Assembly: GCF_014334325.1 (NCBI RefSeq)
Contig: NZ_JACSET010000015.1
Coordinates: 1 to 50,499, forward strand
DNA: 50,499 nucleotides
Source: Treponema sp. Marseille-Q4130
Lineage (GTDB): Bacteria; Spirochaetota; Spirochaetia; Treponematales; Treponemataceae
Reading direction: 5' to 3'
In this document: positions 8,614 through 16,584 of the stretch, in pieces
Layout of the letters: each line of letters starts with the position of its first letter
How positions within the stretch are numbered: the stretch's first letter is position 1
Program-made: the position numbers and the translations under genes
Notes under the pieces: generated by a model
What the model was told of the DNA's origin: nothing
Database searches by the model: none
What the model saw: the letters and a program-made list of their open reading frames with translations, nothing else

Positions 8614-11104
8614 GCGATTTTTCTCCCTCTCCCGCACCGCCCGTTTTTCTGCAGTACACTTCGAAAGTGTCGCCGAGACGTGAGATGCGGCTTCGGAAAG
8701 CGTAGAGCGAATACATAAGCGAATCTTTTTTCCAGCCGTGTTTTTTCACTTGCGGAAAACGCTCGGGATGATGACCCGTCGAAATTATCTTTTCAACCGT
8801 AAAGCCGAATCGCTTGAGTATGTGTTTCGCTTTGGACGGTTCCCACAAAGTATAGTGATCGGCGGGGCTTTGCGCATAAAAATCGTCCGTATTCATAAGA
8901 GCGGAAACGCCTTCTGCGGACGGCGTCGAAAACGCAAAGATGCCGCCGTCTTTTACCAAAGCGCGGGCGCTTTCGAGAACGCAATCAAGATTTTGAAAAT
9001 GTTCTATGACGTACCACATCGTAAGCGCGTCGAATTGCCGCACGCCGAATTCCTGTGCCGGATCGAAGTCGGGGAAAGCTGCACAGGATGCGGGAAAGAG
9101 AAGCGAAGACTGCACATAGGATACTGCATCTTTCGATACGTCGGTGCCGAATGCCTGCCATCCGTCTTCCGCAGCGGCCGCAAGGAAGGGTCCGTAGGCG
9201 CAGCCGACGTCGAGCACGGAAAGTTTCGATGCAAAGCGTTTTTTATTTTTGACGAGCGAATCGATTTCGCGGATGCGGCGCTCTCCTTGCGCCTTTATCG
9301 CATCGAAGTCTTCGAGATAGGTTTTGCCGTACTGCGCTTTATACTCTTCGGCAAAATAAGTTTTGCCGTAATCGGGTGCGGCGTTTGAATCCGTCCACGA
9401 CATATAGATCATGGCGCACGAAGCGCAGCGTCTGAACGTCCGGTGCAGCGTGCGCGAAACGACGACGTTTTTTTCGGGATCGCTTTGTCCGCAGACGGGA
9501 CAAGAGAAACGCTTGCCCTTTGCAAGGGATGAGATAAAAGCGCCGAGCGAAGCGTGCCGATTTACGGGATCGATATGCGGATAGAGTTTTTCGCTTTCGC
9601 TTAAAGCCGTATGCAGTTTTTTTCCCGCAGCATCTTTTTTTTCGAGGCAGACGAATCCGTATTTTTTTGCAAGGGATGCGTGCAGCTTTGTCGGCGAAAA
9701 CAAAAGTACGGCGCAACCTGCATAGGCGGCTTCGTATGCGGTAAGCCCATAATGCGTTACGACGAGATCGTAGGATGAAAGCATTTCGCGCAAAACGGGA
9801 ACGGGACGCATACACGTCACACCGGCTTCTTCCGCTTCAGACGAGTCGATGCCTTCGGGGACGACTGCGCTCACAGAGAGACCTTCTCGCCGAAGCGATA
9901 TCGATACGGGAACGGTAAGGGATGCGGGATCTTCACCGCCGAAACACACGAGGGCGGTTTTTATATCGGAGCGCGTTTTGCTTCTTTCCCCGCTCCGCGT
10001 ACGGGAGGGCATGGTCATAAATGCGCTTTCGGTTATATTCGCTTTACGCGAAAGATTCGACGGGATGATATCGATGAGGTAATCGCAAAAGCACGTATTG
10101 TCCGACCCCTCGTCGATCGCGGCAAGGGGAGCTGCGGCACACAGGGAAGATGCCGTATGTTTATCGAGCGAAAAGAAATCCGAAACGATGAGCGAATATT
10201 CTCCGGGAAGCGGATCTTCCGTAACGATCTGCCAATCCGAAAGCCCCCTTCCTTTCGCCTGCTCCGTAAGTTCGCAGCATTCGCGAAGCGACGCATCTTT
10301 CGGAATATACACGAGGGCGCCCGACTCGATCGCGGCGTCAAGACACCTTCTCAGATGTCCCGTCCCGCCCCCTTCTTTTACCGACGGCACGAAGAGCACG
10401 GGATGCGTAACGCGCGGTTCGGAAAAGGCCGATAAAATCTGCTCCGTCGTATAGGGCTCATCTTCCGCTTTTCCCTTGGAAAGAAAGCGGACTGCCGCAA
10501 GCGCTCTTCGGTAATCGGATGGCGTGTCAATCGTCGTCCGGTAATCGGGATAATAAAAACGAGACGGCGCTTTTTGCATCACAGCCGAAAAGCGGTTTCG
10601 ATGATTGTAGAGAGCAGGCGCCACATGTTCGCGGTCGTAAGGTATGCTTGTCGATTTTTCAGCCGCGACGAGCGATTTGCCGCTGAACACTTCGACGCCC
10701 GAACCGTGCGGCAGCCCCGTCCACGTCATATAATCGCACGGAGAAAGCGCAATGCGGCGCATATATTCGTCGAGGAGAGACTCCGCCGCTTCGTAAAATA
10801 AAAACGGATTATCGGCGGTCGCACGTACGACGACGTCCGCATCGATCTTTTCGATCAACAGGCAAAAACGCTTTAAGACATCGTCGAGCGGACCTGAAAA
10901 AATTTCCCAGCCGCACGAGCGCGCGACCGGCTCCAGTTCGGAAAAGGACGCTTCATCCGTTGCGACGTAATACGCGTCGGCTTTTACTTTTTTCATCGCC
11001 GAAAGCGTCCACGCGAGTACCGGGCGACCGCCCAAATCTTTGAGCGCTTTTCCGGGAAATCGTGTCGAAGACATTCTGCACTGAACGATTACCGCCGTCA
11101 TCAT
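8606..11104 (-). CDS. SpsF-SpsG-methyltransferase three-domain fusion
   Basis: Three domains can be read in order. Residues about 1-228 are an SpsF/NeuA-type cytidylyltransferase (TAVIVQCRMSSTRFPGKALK, then VVVRATADNPFL). Residues about 233-525 are an SpsG/PseG-type GT-B fold (GGGTGHLRRCLDAA with the conserved His; VVTHYGLTAYEAAYAGCAVLL). The last part has a four-Cys zinc ribbon (CPVC at about 535-538, CASC at about 560-563) followed by a class I SAM methyltransferase (VLDVGCAYGPFLAAAAEDGW, FGTDVS). SpsF/PseG pairs act in activation of nonulosonate-like sugars elsewhere. The combination suggests that CMP-activation, nucleotide-sugar hydrolysis or transfer, and C-/O-methylation are joined in one polypeptide. 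The start is within ATGATGA at the GT stop. The substrate is unknown. Confidence 0.82.
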   Translation of the reverse strand: MMTAVIVQCRMSSTRFPGKALKDLGGRPVLAWTLSAMKKVKADAYYVATDEASFSELEPVARSCGWEIFSGPLDDVLKRFCLLIEKIDADVVVRATADNPFLFYEAAESLLDEYMRRIALSPCDYMTWTGLPHGSGVEVFSGKSLVAAEKSTSIPYDREHVAPALYNHRNRFSAVMQKAPSRFYYPDYRTTIDTPSDYRRALAAVRFLSKGKAEDEPYTTEQILSAFSEPRVTHPVLFVPSVKEGGGTGHLRRCLDAAIESGALVYIPKDASLRECCELTEQAKGRGLSDWQIVTEDPLPGEYSLIVSDFFSLDKHTASSLCAAAPLAAIDEGSDNTCFCDYLIDIIPSNLSRKANITESAFMTMPSRTRSGERSKTRSDIKTALVCFGGEDPASLTVPVSISLRREGLSVSAVVPEGIDSSEAEEAGVTCMRPVPVLREMLSSYDLVVTHYGLTAYEAAYAGCAVLLFSPTKLHASLAKKYGFVCLEKKDAAGKKLHTALSESEKLYPHIDPVNRHASLGAFISSLAKGKRFSCPVCGQSDPEKNVVVSRTLHRTFRRCASCAMIYMSWTDSNAAPDYGKTYFAEEYKAQYGKTYLEDFDAIKAQGERRIREIDSLVKNKKRFASKLSVLDVGCAYGPFLAAAAEDGWQAFGTDVSKDAVSYVQSSLLFPASCAAFPDFDPAQEFGVRQFDALTMWYVIEHFQNLDCVLESARALVKDGGIFAFSTPSAEGVSALMNTDDFYAQSPADHYTLWEPSKAKHILKRFGFTVEKIISTGHHPERFPQVKKHGWKKDSLMYSLYAFRSRISRLGDTFEVYCRKTGGAGEGEKSHG

Positions 11105-12054
11105 TCTCTCCATTCTTCTATCAAATGCTTCGCATCCGTGTGAAATCTCGCGCGGTTTGTGCGCACCCATTTTTTCGCATCTGAAAAGCGGCGCTTCGCT
11201 TCAAAAAAGCCGCACGACGAATGCGCAAGAAAATTGAAAAACGAAAGAGAAGAGAGCTCACCTCCCGAATCGGATTTAAAACGCGGCGCCAAATTTTTAA
11301 GATAAAACTGCAGATAGGTTAAGTCCGCCGTCGTGTCTTCGATCGGAACGCGCTCGTCGTAAGAAAAGAACATCGACGTCGAAAGGCAGGTCTCCTCTCC
11401 CCACAGCCACGAGCGCAGCGCCAAATCGAGATTTTGATAATACGAAGACGTGATCGTATAGTCGAAACCGCCGAGCTGAATGAATTTGGTTTTATTGTAC
11501 AGGCCGATACAATCGAAGGGATAGAGCGTTCGCATACCGTCTTTAACAACTGCGGATTGAGAAACGGAAAACTTTCCGCGAGAGGCTTCGGGCGTAAAGC
11601 GCACGGGAAGCACGTGTTTTGCCGCATCCGATAGGCGCGGCGCGATACAGTATTTTCCGGTTTTTACGAGATTTTCGGCGAGGTGCGGCTGTAAAATCCC
11701 CTGCGGTATATAGAGCGAATCGCGCAGCACGAGCACGTACGAACTGGGCGCTTCGCCGATACCTATATTGATCATATCTCCGTCCGTCACTTTTTCGAGC
11801 GGAATAACGAACTGCACGGACGGGATGCGCTTCGAAAGCTCTTCGATGTTGTAACTGCCTGAATTAGGTTCGATCGAAATGACGGAAGCGAAGCCGCACT
11901 TTGAAAGCGTTTCAAGCGTCTGCGCATGGAAGCGGCTCGCGTTCGAATTGAGGAGTACGACGGAAACGTCCATCTTTTTTTCAGACGGCGCTCTCCCGCC
12001 GATGACGGTGCGGTTTATCTGCCATTCGTTAAAAATTAAAGGTATAGTATTCAT
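11101..12054 (-). CDS. GT2-like glycosyltransferase
   Basis: A GT-A-type fold is suggested by MDVSVVLLNSNASRF at about residue 28, a DXD-like region in the middle (VLVLRDSLYIPQG) and the family-like segment IGLYNKTKFIQLGGFDYT followed by YYQNLDLALRSWLWGEE. The length, 317 residues, is normal for such enzymes. It overlaps the spiro-SPASM gene by 26 nt and the three-domain fusion by 4 nt, so the four proteins are made together. It probably transfers the sugar made by this cluster. The classical DXD metal motif is not clear, and the acceptor (flagellin, lipid or other) is unknown. Confidence 0.65.
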   Translation of the reverse strand: MNTIPLIFNEWQINRTVIGGRAPSEKKMDVSVVLLNSNASRFHAQTLETLSKCGFASVISIEPNSGSYNIEELSKRIPSVQFVIPLEKVTDGDMINIGIGEAPSSYVLVLRDSLYIPQGILQPHLAENLVKTGKYCIAPRLSDAAKHVLPVRFTPEASRGKFSVSQSAVVKDGMRTLYPFDCIGLYNKTKFIQLGGFDYTITSSYYQNLDLALRSWLWGEETCLSTSMFFSYDERVPIEDTTADLTYLQFYLKNLAPRFKSDSGGELSSLSFFNFLAHSSCGFFEAKRRFSDAKKWVRTNRARFHTDAKHLIEEWRE

Positions 12055-13579
12055 CGCATTTCCCGCATACTTCCCCGTATTCGCACTTCATATCCTTTTC
12101 GGCGTAAGAAGTCATCCGCTCCCAAATCGATTCAAGGCTTTCCGTAAACGCATTGCCTATGATATTGTTAAAAACGTATTCGCGGCACGGCGGTACATTT
12201 CCGTCGGAGAGGATCGTCATGTCGCGCCGCAAATGCCAGCACGGATTCCGTTCGAGGGGCGAAAGGTCTGCGGGTTTACACTCGGGAAGGAGACCTGAAA
12301 ACCAATCGTATTTTTGGATTATCACTTTGCCGCCGTTTTTATCGTCTTTCCAAAAGCGGTAAAAAGCTTCGAGTTCCGCTTCGTTGTCGTTCGTCCGCAC
12401 GAACTGAGGATAGGTCGTATCGGGAAACGCGCGCTGCAAAAGAGCGACGGCTTTATGAGCTTTTGAAAGCGAGCCTTCCGAACCTCGCATCTTTTTGTAC
12501 GTCGCTTCGCTTACCGCGTCGAGCAGCACGATCCAAATGATTTTTCCGCCTGAAATCTCTTTGACTTTTTCGCACAGTTCTTCGGTTATGTGCAAGCCGT
12601 TCGTTTCGACGAGCAGGGAAAGCCCATCGTAAGAGGCAGCCTCTTTAACAAAATCCGTAAAATCGGGATGCAAAAGCGGCTCCCCCCACGCCGAAAGCGA
12701 AACGACGGCGCTTTCCGAAAGGGATGCCATTTGCGACACAAGCGGACGGAATTCGGCGAGCGTCATATCGCGCGGATTTTTTTCTCCGTACGTTTTTTTA
12801 TATGCTTCCCTGTACGGCGAATAAATGCACTCACCCTCTTCCCTGCCTGAAATCTGCACGTTGTAAAAGGCTGGCACGGTTTTCAAAACCGACACGAGCT
12901 GTACCGCTTTTTCAGAAAGACTTGCCGCGTCTTTTCCCTCTCCGCACGCATCGTAGAGCGCGCGGGAAGCGATATATCCCGCTTTGGTCGAGCATTCGAA
13001 CGAAAGGCGGTAAAGGCGCCAGTCCTTCGGCGCGAGTACGGTTTCGATTTCAAACGAATTGATATCGGTTTTTAAAATCTTCATGACGGCATCTCGTGTG
13101 ACGACTTCATCTCCGAGATTTTTTTGCCGCGCAAGAGAGGCGATGATGGCCGCCGCCCCCGTATCGATCGCTTCTGGCGAAAAGCCGTAGGGATAGCCGT
13201 CCGCAAACGTGTATTCGGCGGCGTAGATTTTATGCACGCGAAGTATTTCATCGGTAAGCGCTTTGTCCAAAAAGGGACAATCGGCGGCGGCATAGAGTGC
13301 GGTCTCCACTTTTTCGCTAGGGCTTGCAATTTCGCCCAGCACATCGGTCGTCGTCCACACTTCCTTTTCTTTTACGGAAACGGGCACGGAAGAGGATGCG
13401 GCTTCTCTTTTGCACCTTTGGGCATTATCGGATGCGGCAAGGACAATGACGGGAGTACCTTCCGAAACGGAAGCCGCCCACGAAAGCGCCCTATCGTATG
13501 CGGAACGTCCGCCGAATTTTTTTTCGAACATATACCGATCGCCGAATGCGGCATTTAAAATAACGACGGTTTTCATCAT
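12029..13579 (-). CDS. spiro-SPASM protein: nucleotidyltransferase-like domain plus degenerate radical-SAM/SPASM
   Basis: Residues about 1-215 resemble a sugar nucleotidyltransferase (KTVVILNAAFGDRYMFEKKF, ALYAAADCPFLDKALTDEIL). Residues about 230-440 resemble a radical SAM barrel (SLSAWGEPLLHPDFTDF, LSLLVETNGLHITEEL). At the place where CxxxCxxC should lie, the sequence reads EEGECIYSPYREAY, so only C251 remains. The C-terminal SPASM region keeps five cysteines (C447, C465, C499, C505, C508). This matches the spirochaete-restricted spiro-SPASM family as I recall it. It may bind a 4Fe-4S cluster in SPASM without classical radical chemistry. ATG codons at 13579 and 13576 are both possible. Confidence 0.75.
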   Translation of the reverse strand: MMKTVVILNAAFGDRYMFEKKFGGRSAYDRALSWAASVSEGTPVIVLAASDNAQRCKREAASSSVPVSVKEKEVWTTTDVLGEIASPSEKVETALYAAADCPFLDKALTDEILRVHKIYAAEYTFADGYPYGFSPEAIDTGAAAIIASLARQKNLGDEVVTRDAVMKILKTDINSFEIETVLAPKDWRLYRLSFECSTKAGYIASRALYDACGEGKDAASLSEKAVQLVSVLKTVPAFYNVQISGREEGECIYSPYREAYKKTYGEKNPRDMTLAEFRPLVSQMASLSESAVVSLSAWGEPLLHPDFTDFVKEAASYDGLSLLVETNGLHITEELCEKVKEISGGKIIWIVLLDAVSEATYKKMRGSEGSLSKAHKAVALLQRAFPDTTYPQFVRTNDNEAELEAFYRFWKDDKNGGKVIIQKYDWFSGLLPECKPADLSPLERNPCWHLRRDMTILSDGNVPPCREYVFNNIIGNAFTESLESIWERMTSYAEKDMKCEYGEVCGKCDEYYTFNF

Positions 13580-13723
13580 TACAGTATCGGCAGATTATAC
13601 ACGTGCCATTAAACTCATCATAAGCCCGTATTCGATTTTTAATCGGAAGGATGTGTACTTTGTAGATATCGGCAAAAAAGGAAAAATTATGGCAAAGTGA
13701 TCAAAATGCCTGCAATCCCCGTG

Positions 13724-13752
13724 ATTACACAAAAAGCGTTTTGTGCTATACT
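13724..13752 (+). promoter_or_regulatory. pyk promoter, leaderless geometry
   Basis: ATTACA (13724-13729), 17-nt spacer, TATACT (13747-13752). The +1 expected seven bases after the -10 is 13759, the A of the pyruvate kinase ATG. There is no Shine-Dalgarno sequence between the two. Confidence 0.6.
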
Positions 13753-13758
13753 CTCATC

Positions 13759-15552
13759 ATGTCGTTACGAAAAACAAAGATCGTCTGTTCGATAGGACCC
13801 GCAAGCAATAACGATGACATTGCGGCAAAGATGATACGCGCGGGTATGGACATCGCGCGCTTTAACTTTTCACACGGTACGCACGAAAGCCAAAAAGATA
13901 TGATGGAGCGCATCCGGCGTCTGTCGCACGAAATCGGAAAACCGGTCGCGCTTATGATGGACTCCAAAGGCCCTGAAATCAGAACGGGTATCGTGCCGGA
14001 CGATAAAACGATTACGATAAATAAAGGCGAGCGCGTCATCGTCACTACGGACGACAGCCCCGTTACCGCGGCAAACGGAAAGGATGCGGCGCATATTTCG
14101 CTTTCGTGGCGCGACTTACCGAAGCGTATTCAAAGCGGGCACAAAATCCTCATCGCCGACGGCCTGCTCGAACTGGACGTCGAATTTTCCGACGGAATAA
14201 GGGTCATGTGCAGGGCGGCCAATACGGCGACTATCGGCAGCAAAAAAAACGTCAACCTCATCGGTCTGCACGCGGGGCTTCCAATTATGAGCGAACAGGA
14301 TAAGGCCGATATCGCGTTTTCGGTACGGATGAACTGCGACTTTATCGCGGCGAGCTTTACGAGTTTTGCGAGCGAAGTGCACGAAATACGGCGCTATATC
14401 GAATCGCTCGGTTCGAATATGAAAATCATCGCCAAAATCGAAAATGAAGAAGGTCTCGACAATATCGCAGAAATAGCTCAAGCGGCCGACGGCATTATGG
14501 TTGCCAGAGGCGACATGGGCGTGCAGCTTCCGATAGAGCGCATTCCGCTTGCGCAAAAGCGCATCATCGAAGAATGCCGCAGAGCGGGAAAGCCCGTCAT
14601 CACCGCGACGCAGATGCTCGACTCGATGATCGTCAATCCCCGTCCGACGAGAGCCGAACTGACCGATGTTGCGAACGCCATCTTCGACGGCACCGACGCC
14701 GTCATGCTTTCGGGTGAAACGGCGAACGGCGCATATCCGGCCGAAGCGGTCGAAACGATGGCGCGCATCGCGCAAACGGTCGAAGACAGCGAACAATATT
14801 GCGCCCGCATCAAAGCCGCCCTCCCGCTTCCCGACGGAGACCCGACGATCGGCAGGATCATGGCGCAGATGGCGTATGAAACGGCGGATAAAATAAAAGC
14901 GCTTGCAATTGTCGTTCCGACGATGAGCGGCAACACCGCTCGCATGATAAGCACGTTCCGTCCCGAACAGGCGATCCTCGCCGTCACGCCGAACGAACAG
15001 GTACAGCGGCAAATGCTTCTCAACTGGGGCGTCTTTCCGCTTCTTTCAAAAGCGGTTGACGACAGCGAAGACATGGTGCAAAACGCGGTAAAGATCGCCC
15101 TCGATAACGGCTTTGTCCGCCAAAGCGACAGAATCATCCTGTGCGCGGGCATCCCGCTCGTAAGCCCGATCCCCGTAAACACGATCCGAGTTCTCCTCGT
15201 CGGAAACGTATTGGCGCGCGGCCGTTCGGGAGGAGAAGCATCCGACGTGTCCCGCGTTTCCGGAAGGATCGTAAAAGCATCTTCTCCCGAAGATGCCGTT
15301 ACGATGCTCCGCCGCAAAACGGGCGAAATCCTCATCTGCCCTTCCCTCGACGAAAGCTGGATACCGATCCTCCGCCTCGTCGACGGCGTCATCTCGGAAG
15401 GCACGAACGAAATCCCCGCAGACACGATGAAAATGATAAACACGAATATCGTTTGGATAAACGAAGCAGGCAAATCCGCCGGTGCGATCGAAAACGGGCT
15501 GACCGTGACGATCGACGGAAAGGATCTGCTCGTGTACGAAGGGAAGATGTAG
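13759..15552 (+). CDS. pyk: pyruvate kinase with extra C-terminal domain
   Basis: Transfers phosphate from phosphoenolpyruvate to ADP, the last step of glycolysis. Family blocks: KTKIVCSIGPASNNDD, MDSKGPEIRTG, KIENEEGLDNIAEI, MVARGDMGVQLP, and the signature TATQMLDSMIVNPRPTRAE with SGETANGAYP. The enzyme core ends near residue 475. About 110 more residues resemble the PEP-utilising mobile domain attached to some Bacillus-type pyruvate kinases, but the usual T-S-H-A-A phosphohistidine motif is not present (VDGVISEGTNEIPADTMK at that place). The start at 13759 was chosen over an ATG at 13741 because the promoter -10 lies between them. Confidence 0.93.
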   Translation: MSLRKTKIVCSIGPASNNDDIAAKMIRAGMDIARFNFSHGTHESQKDMMERIRRLSHEIGKPVALMMDSKGPEIRTGIVPDDKTITINKGERVIVTTDDSPVTAANGKDAAHISLSWRDLPKRIQSGHKILIADGLLELDVEFSDGIRVMCRAANTATIGSKKNVNLIGLHAGLPIMSEQDKADIAFSVRMNCDFIAASFTSFASEVHEIRRYIESLGSNMKIIAKIENEEGLDNIAEIAQAADGIMVARGDMGVQLPIERIPLAQKRIIEECRRAGKPVITATQMLDSMIVNPRPTRAELTDVANAIFDGTDAVMLSGETANGAYPAEAVETMARIAQTVEDSEQYCARIKAALPLPDGDPTIGRIMAQMAYETADKIKALAIVVPTMSGNTARMISTFRPEQAILAVTPNEQVQRQMLLNWGVFPLLSKAVDDSEDMVQNAVKIALDNGFVRQSDRIILCAGIPLVSPIPVNTIRVLLVGNVLARGRSGGEASDVSRVSGRIVKASSPEDAVTMLRRKTGEILICPSLDESWIPILRLVDGVISEGTNEIPADTMKMINTNIVWINEAGKSAGAIENGLTVTIDGKDLLVYEGKM

Positions 15553-15586
15553 CGGACGGGCGGCGGAGGAAAAGGAACGGGAACTG

Positions 15587-15641
15587 AATCGCCCGCGGCG
15601 CCTGCATTACAGCGATGTCGCCGATACCGATGCGGGCGATT
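15587..15641 (+). terminator. inverted repeat after pyk, possible weak terminator
   Basis: AATCGCCCGC (15587-15596) and GCGGGCGATT (15632-15641) form a perfect 10-bp inverted repeat with a 35-nt loop. The T run afterwards is poor, and the right arm touches the -35 box of the next gene. It could be a weak terminator or a regulatory structure for the small downstream gene. Confidence 0.35.
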
Positions 15642-15668
15642 TACAAAAGCGGATATTCGCGTTATAGT
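15640..15668 (+). promoter_or_regulatory. promoter of the AF2212-like gene, leaderless geometry
   Basis: TTTACA (15640-15645), 17-nt spacer, TATAGT (15663-15668). The expected start base, 15675, is the A of the second ATG, and no ribosome binding site is present. Confidence 0.7.
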
Positions 15669-15674
15669 ATGCGT

Positions 15675-15842
15675 ATGACAATCGAAGGATACTTTGACGG
15701 AAAAACCTTTGTGCCGCTCGAAAAGCTTTCTCTAAAGCCGAATCAAAAAGTGCAGATCACGATTCTCGACGAATTCCTCACGTCCGAAAAGCAAAAACAG
15801 CTCGCTCGGAAACGGGACAAAGACGGCGATAAAAGGGCATAG
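15675..15842 (+). CDS. AF2212-like (DUF104) small antitoxin-type protein, orphan
   Basis: Fifty-five residues beginning MTIEGYFDGKTFVPLEKLSL, then KPNQKVQITIL. The pattern of a short beta-rich start, 'F(V/K)PLE' and a '(K)V.I.IL' strand is that of AF2212/DUF104 proteins, which serve as VapB-like antitoxins in some prokaryotes. No PIN-domain toxin lies beside it: the next gene is a convergent pseudouridine synthase. It is either an orphan antitoxin or a protein with another regulatory role. The C-terminus is lysine/arginine rich. ATG codons at 15669 and 15675 are in frame; the promoter position favours 15675. Confidence 0.6.
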   Translation: MTIEGYFDGKTFVPLEKLSLKPNQKVQITILDEFLTSEKQKQLARKRDKDGDKRA

Positions 15843-15845
15843 CTC

Positions 15846-15873
15846 AAAAGCTGATCGCGTTTTTAGAGCTTTT
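15846..15873. terminator. hairpin between convergent genes
   Basis: AAAAGCT (15846-15852) and AGCTTTT (15867-15873) form an inverted repeat between the stop codons of the AF2212-like gene and the RluA-family gene. It has short A/T runs on both sides, so it is a possible two-way terminator. Confidence 0.4.
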
Positions 15874-15894
15874 CCCAAAACAACGAAGAATCGG

Positions 15895-16548
15895 CTACTG
15901 CCCGCGGATCGGTTTTTCGAAATAATCCGGCAATGCGATGCGGACGATCTTTTCTTTACCCGAAAGCGGAAAAGAAAGCTGCGATGCGCACAAGAGCAGT
16001 CGTTTCGTACCGCAGTGTTTTTTTAATAATTTATTTTTTGCGAAGTTTCCGTGTTTGTCGTCGAGCGCGATGGGACATCCTTTCTTTGCCAAGTGGATGC
16101 GTATTTGGTGCATACGCCCCGTCTCAAGCGTCAGATGAACGAGCGAAAGCGAAAGCTTTTCTCCGCCGCAGTCGATTTCGAATACCGCGCTCACTTCGTA
16201 CTGCGTGACTGCCCGTTTTACCTCTCCATGCTGCACGATGTCGTCCGTTATTACACCCTGTCGCTCCGAAAAAGTTCCGATGCAAATCGCATCGTATTCT
16301 TTTTTTACCGCGCGGGAAGCGACAAGCTTTGACCACTTGGCGGCGGCGGTCTTTGTTTTTGCCGCGATCATAAGACCCGACGTATCTTTATCGAGTCGGT
16401 GTACGAGAAAAATTTCGTGCCCCGTTTGTTCGGGAAGCTCCCTGTCAAGCGGATGAGCGACGCCCTCCCCTCCCTGTACCGAAACGCCTGCGGGTTTGTT
16501 TATAATGATGATTTCTTCGTTTTCGTATACAATGGGGATCGCATTCAT
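15895..16548 (-). CDS. RluA-family pseudouridine synthase
   Basis: The catalytic signature HRLDKDTSGLMIAAK contains the essential Asp. The N-terminal strand (NAIPIVYENEEIIIINKPAGVSV) and the distal block TGRMHQIRIHLAKKGCPI are also typical of the RluA/RluC/RluD family. There is no S4 domain, so it is a short-form enzyme. The RNA target (rRNA or tRNA) cannot be assigned. The start at 16548 (MNAIPIVYEN) is preferred to 16584 because a TTGTCA-N17-TATAGT promoter ends 7 nt upstream of it. That promoter lies inside the first codons of the divergent gene at 16578. Confidence 0.85.
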   Translation of the reverse strand: MNAIPIVYENEEIIIINKPAGVSVQGGEGVAHPLDRELPEQTGHEIFLVHRLDKDTSGLMIAAKTKTAAAKWSKLVASRAVKKEYDAICIGTFSERQGVITDDIVQHGEVKRAVTQYEVSAVFEIDCGGEKLSLSLVHLTLETGRMHQIRIHLAKKGCPIALDDKHGNFAKNKLLKKHCGTKRLLLCASQLSFPLSGKEKIVRIALPDYFEKPIRGQ

Positions 16549-16555
16549 TTCGATA

Positions 16556-16584
16556 ACTATAGACGAGGTACCGTAAAATGACAA
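16556..16584 (-). promoter_or_regulatory. promoter of the RluA-family gene, leaderless geometry
   Basis: On the minus strand TTGTCA (16584-16579), 17-nt spacer, TATAGT (16561-16556). The ATG begins 8 nt after the -10, with no ribosome binding site. The -35 overlaps the start of the divergent gene, so the two genes may interfere with each other. Confidence 0.65.

Noticed and set aside
13583-13599. Leaderless promoter for the spiro-SPASM gene
   Set aside because: TATAAT (13599-13594) and GATACT (13588-13583) both lie near the start, but neither has a good -35 and the two ATG codons make the geometry ambiguous. It was left out of the leaderless set.
14116-15012. Long open frames antisense to pyk (also 14478-15473)
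   Set aside because: Both are Arg/Ser-rich, have no family pattern and lie fully opposite a well conserved gene.
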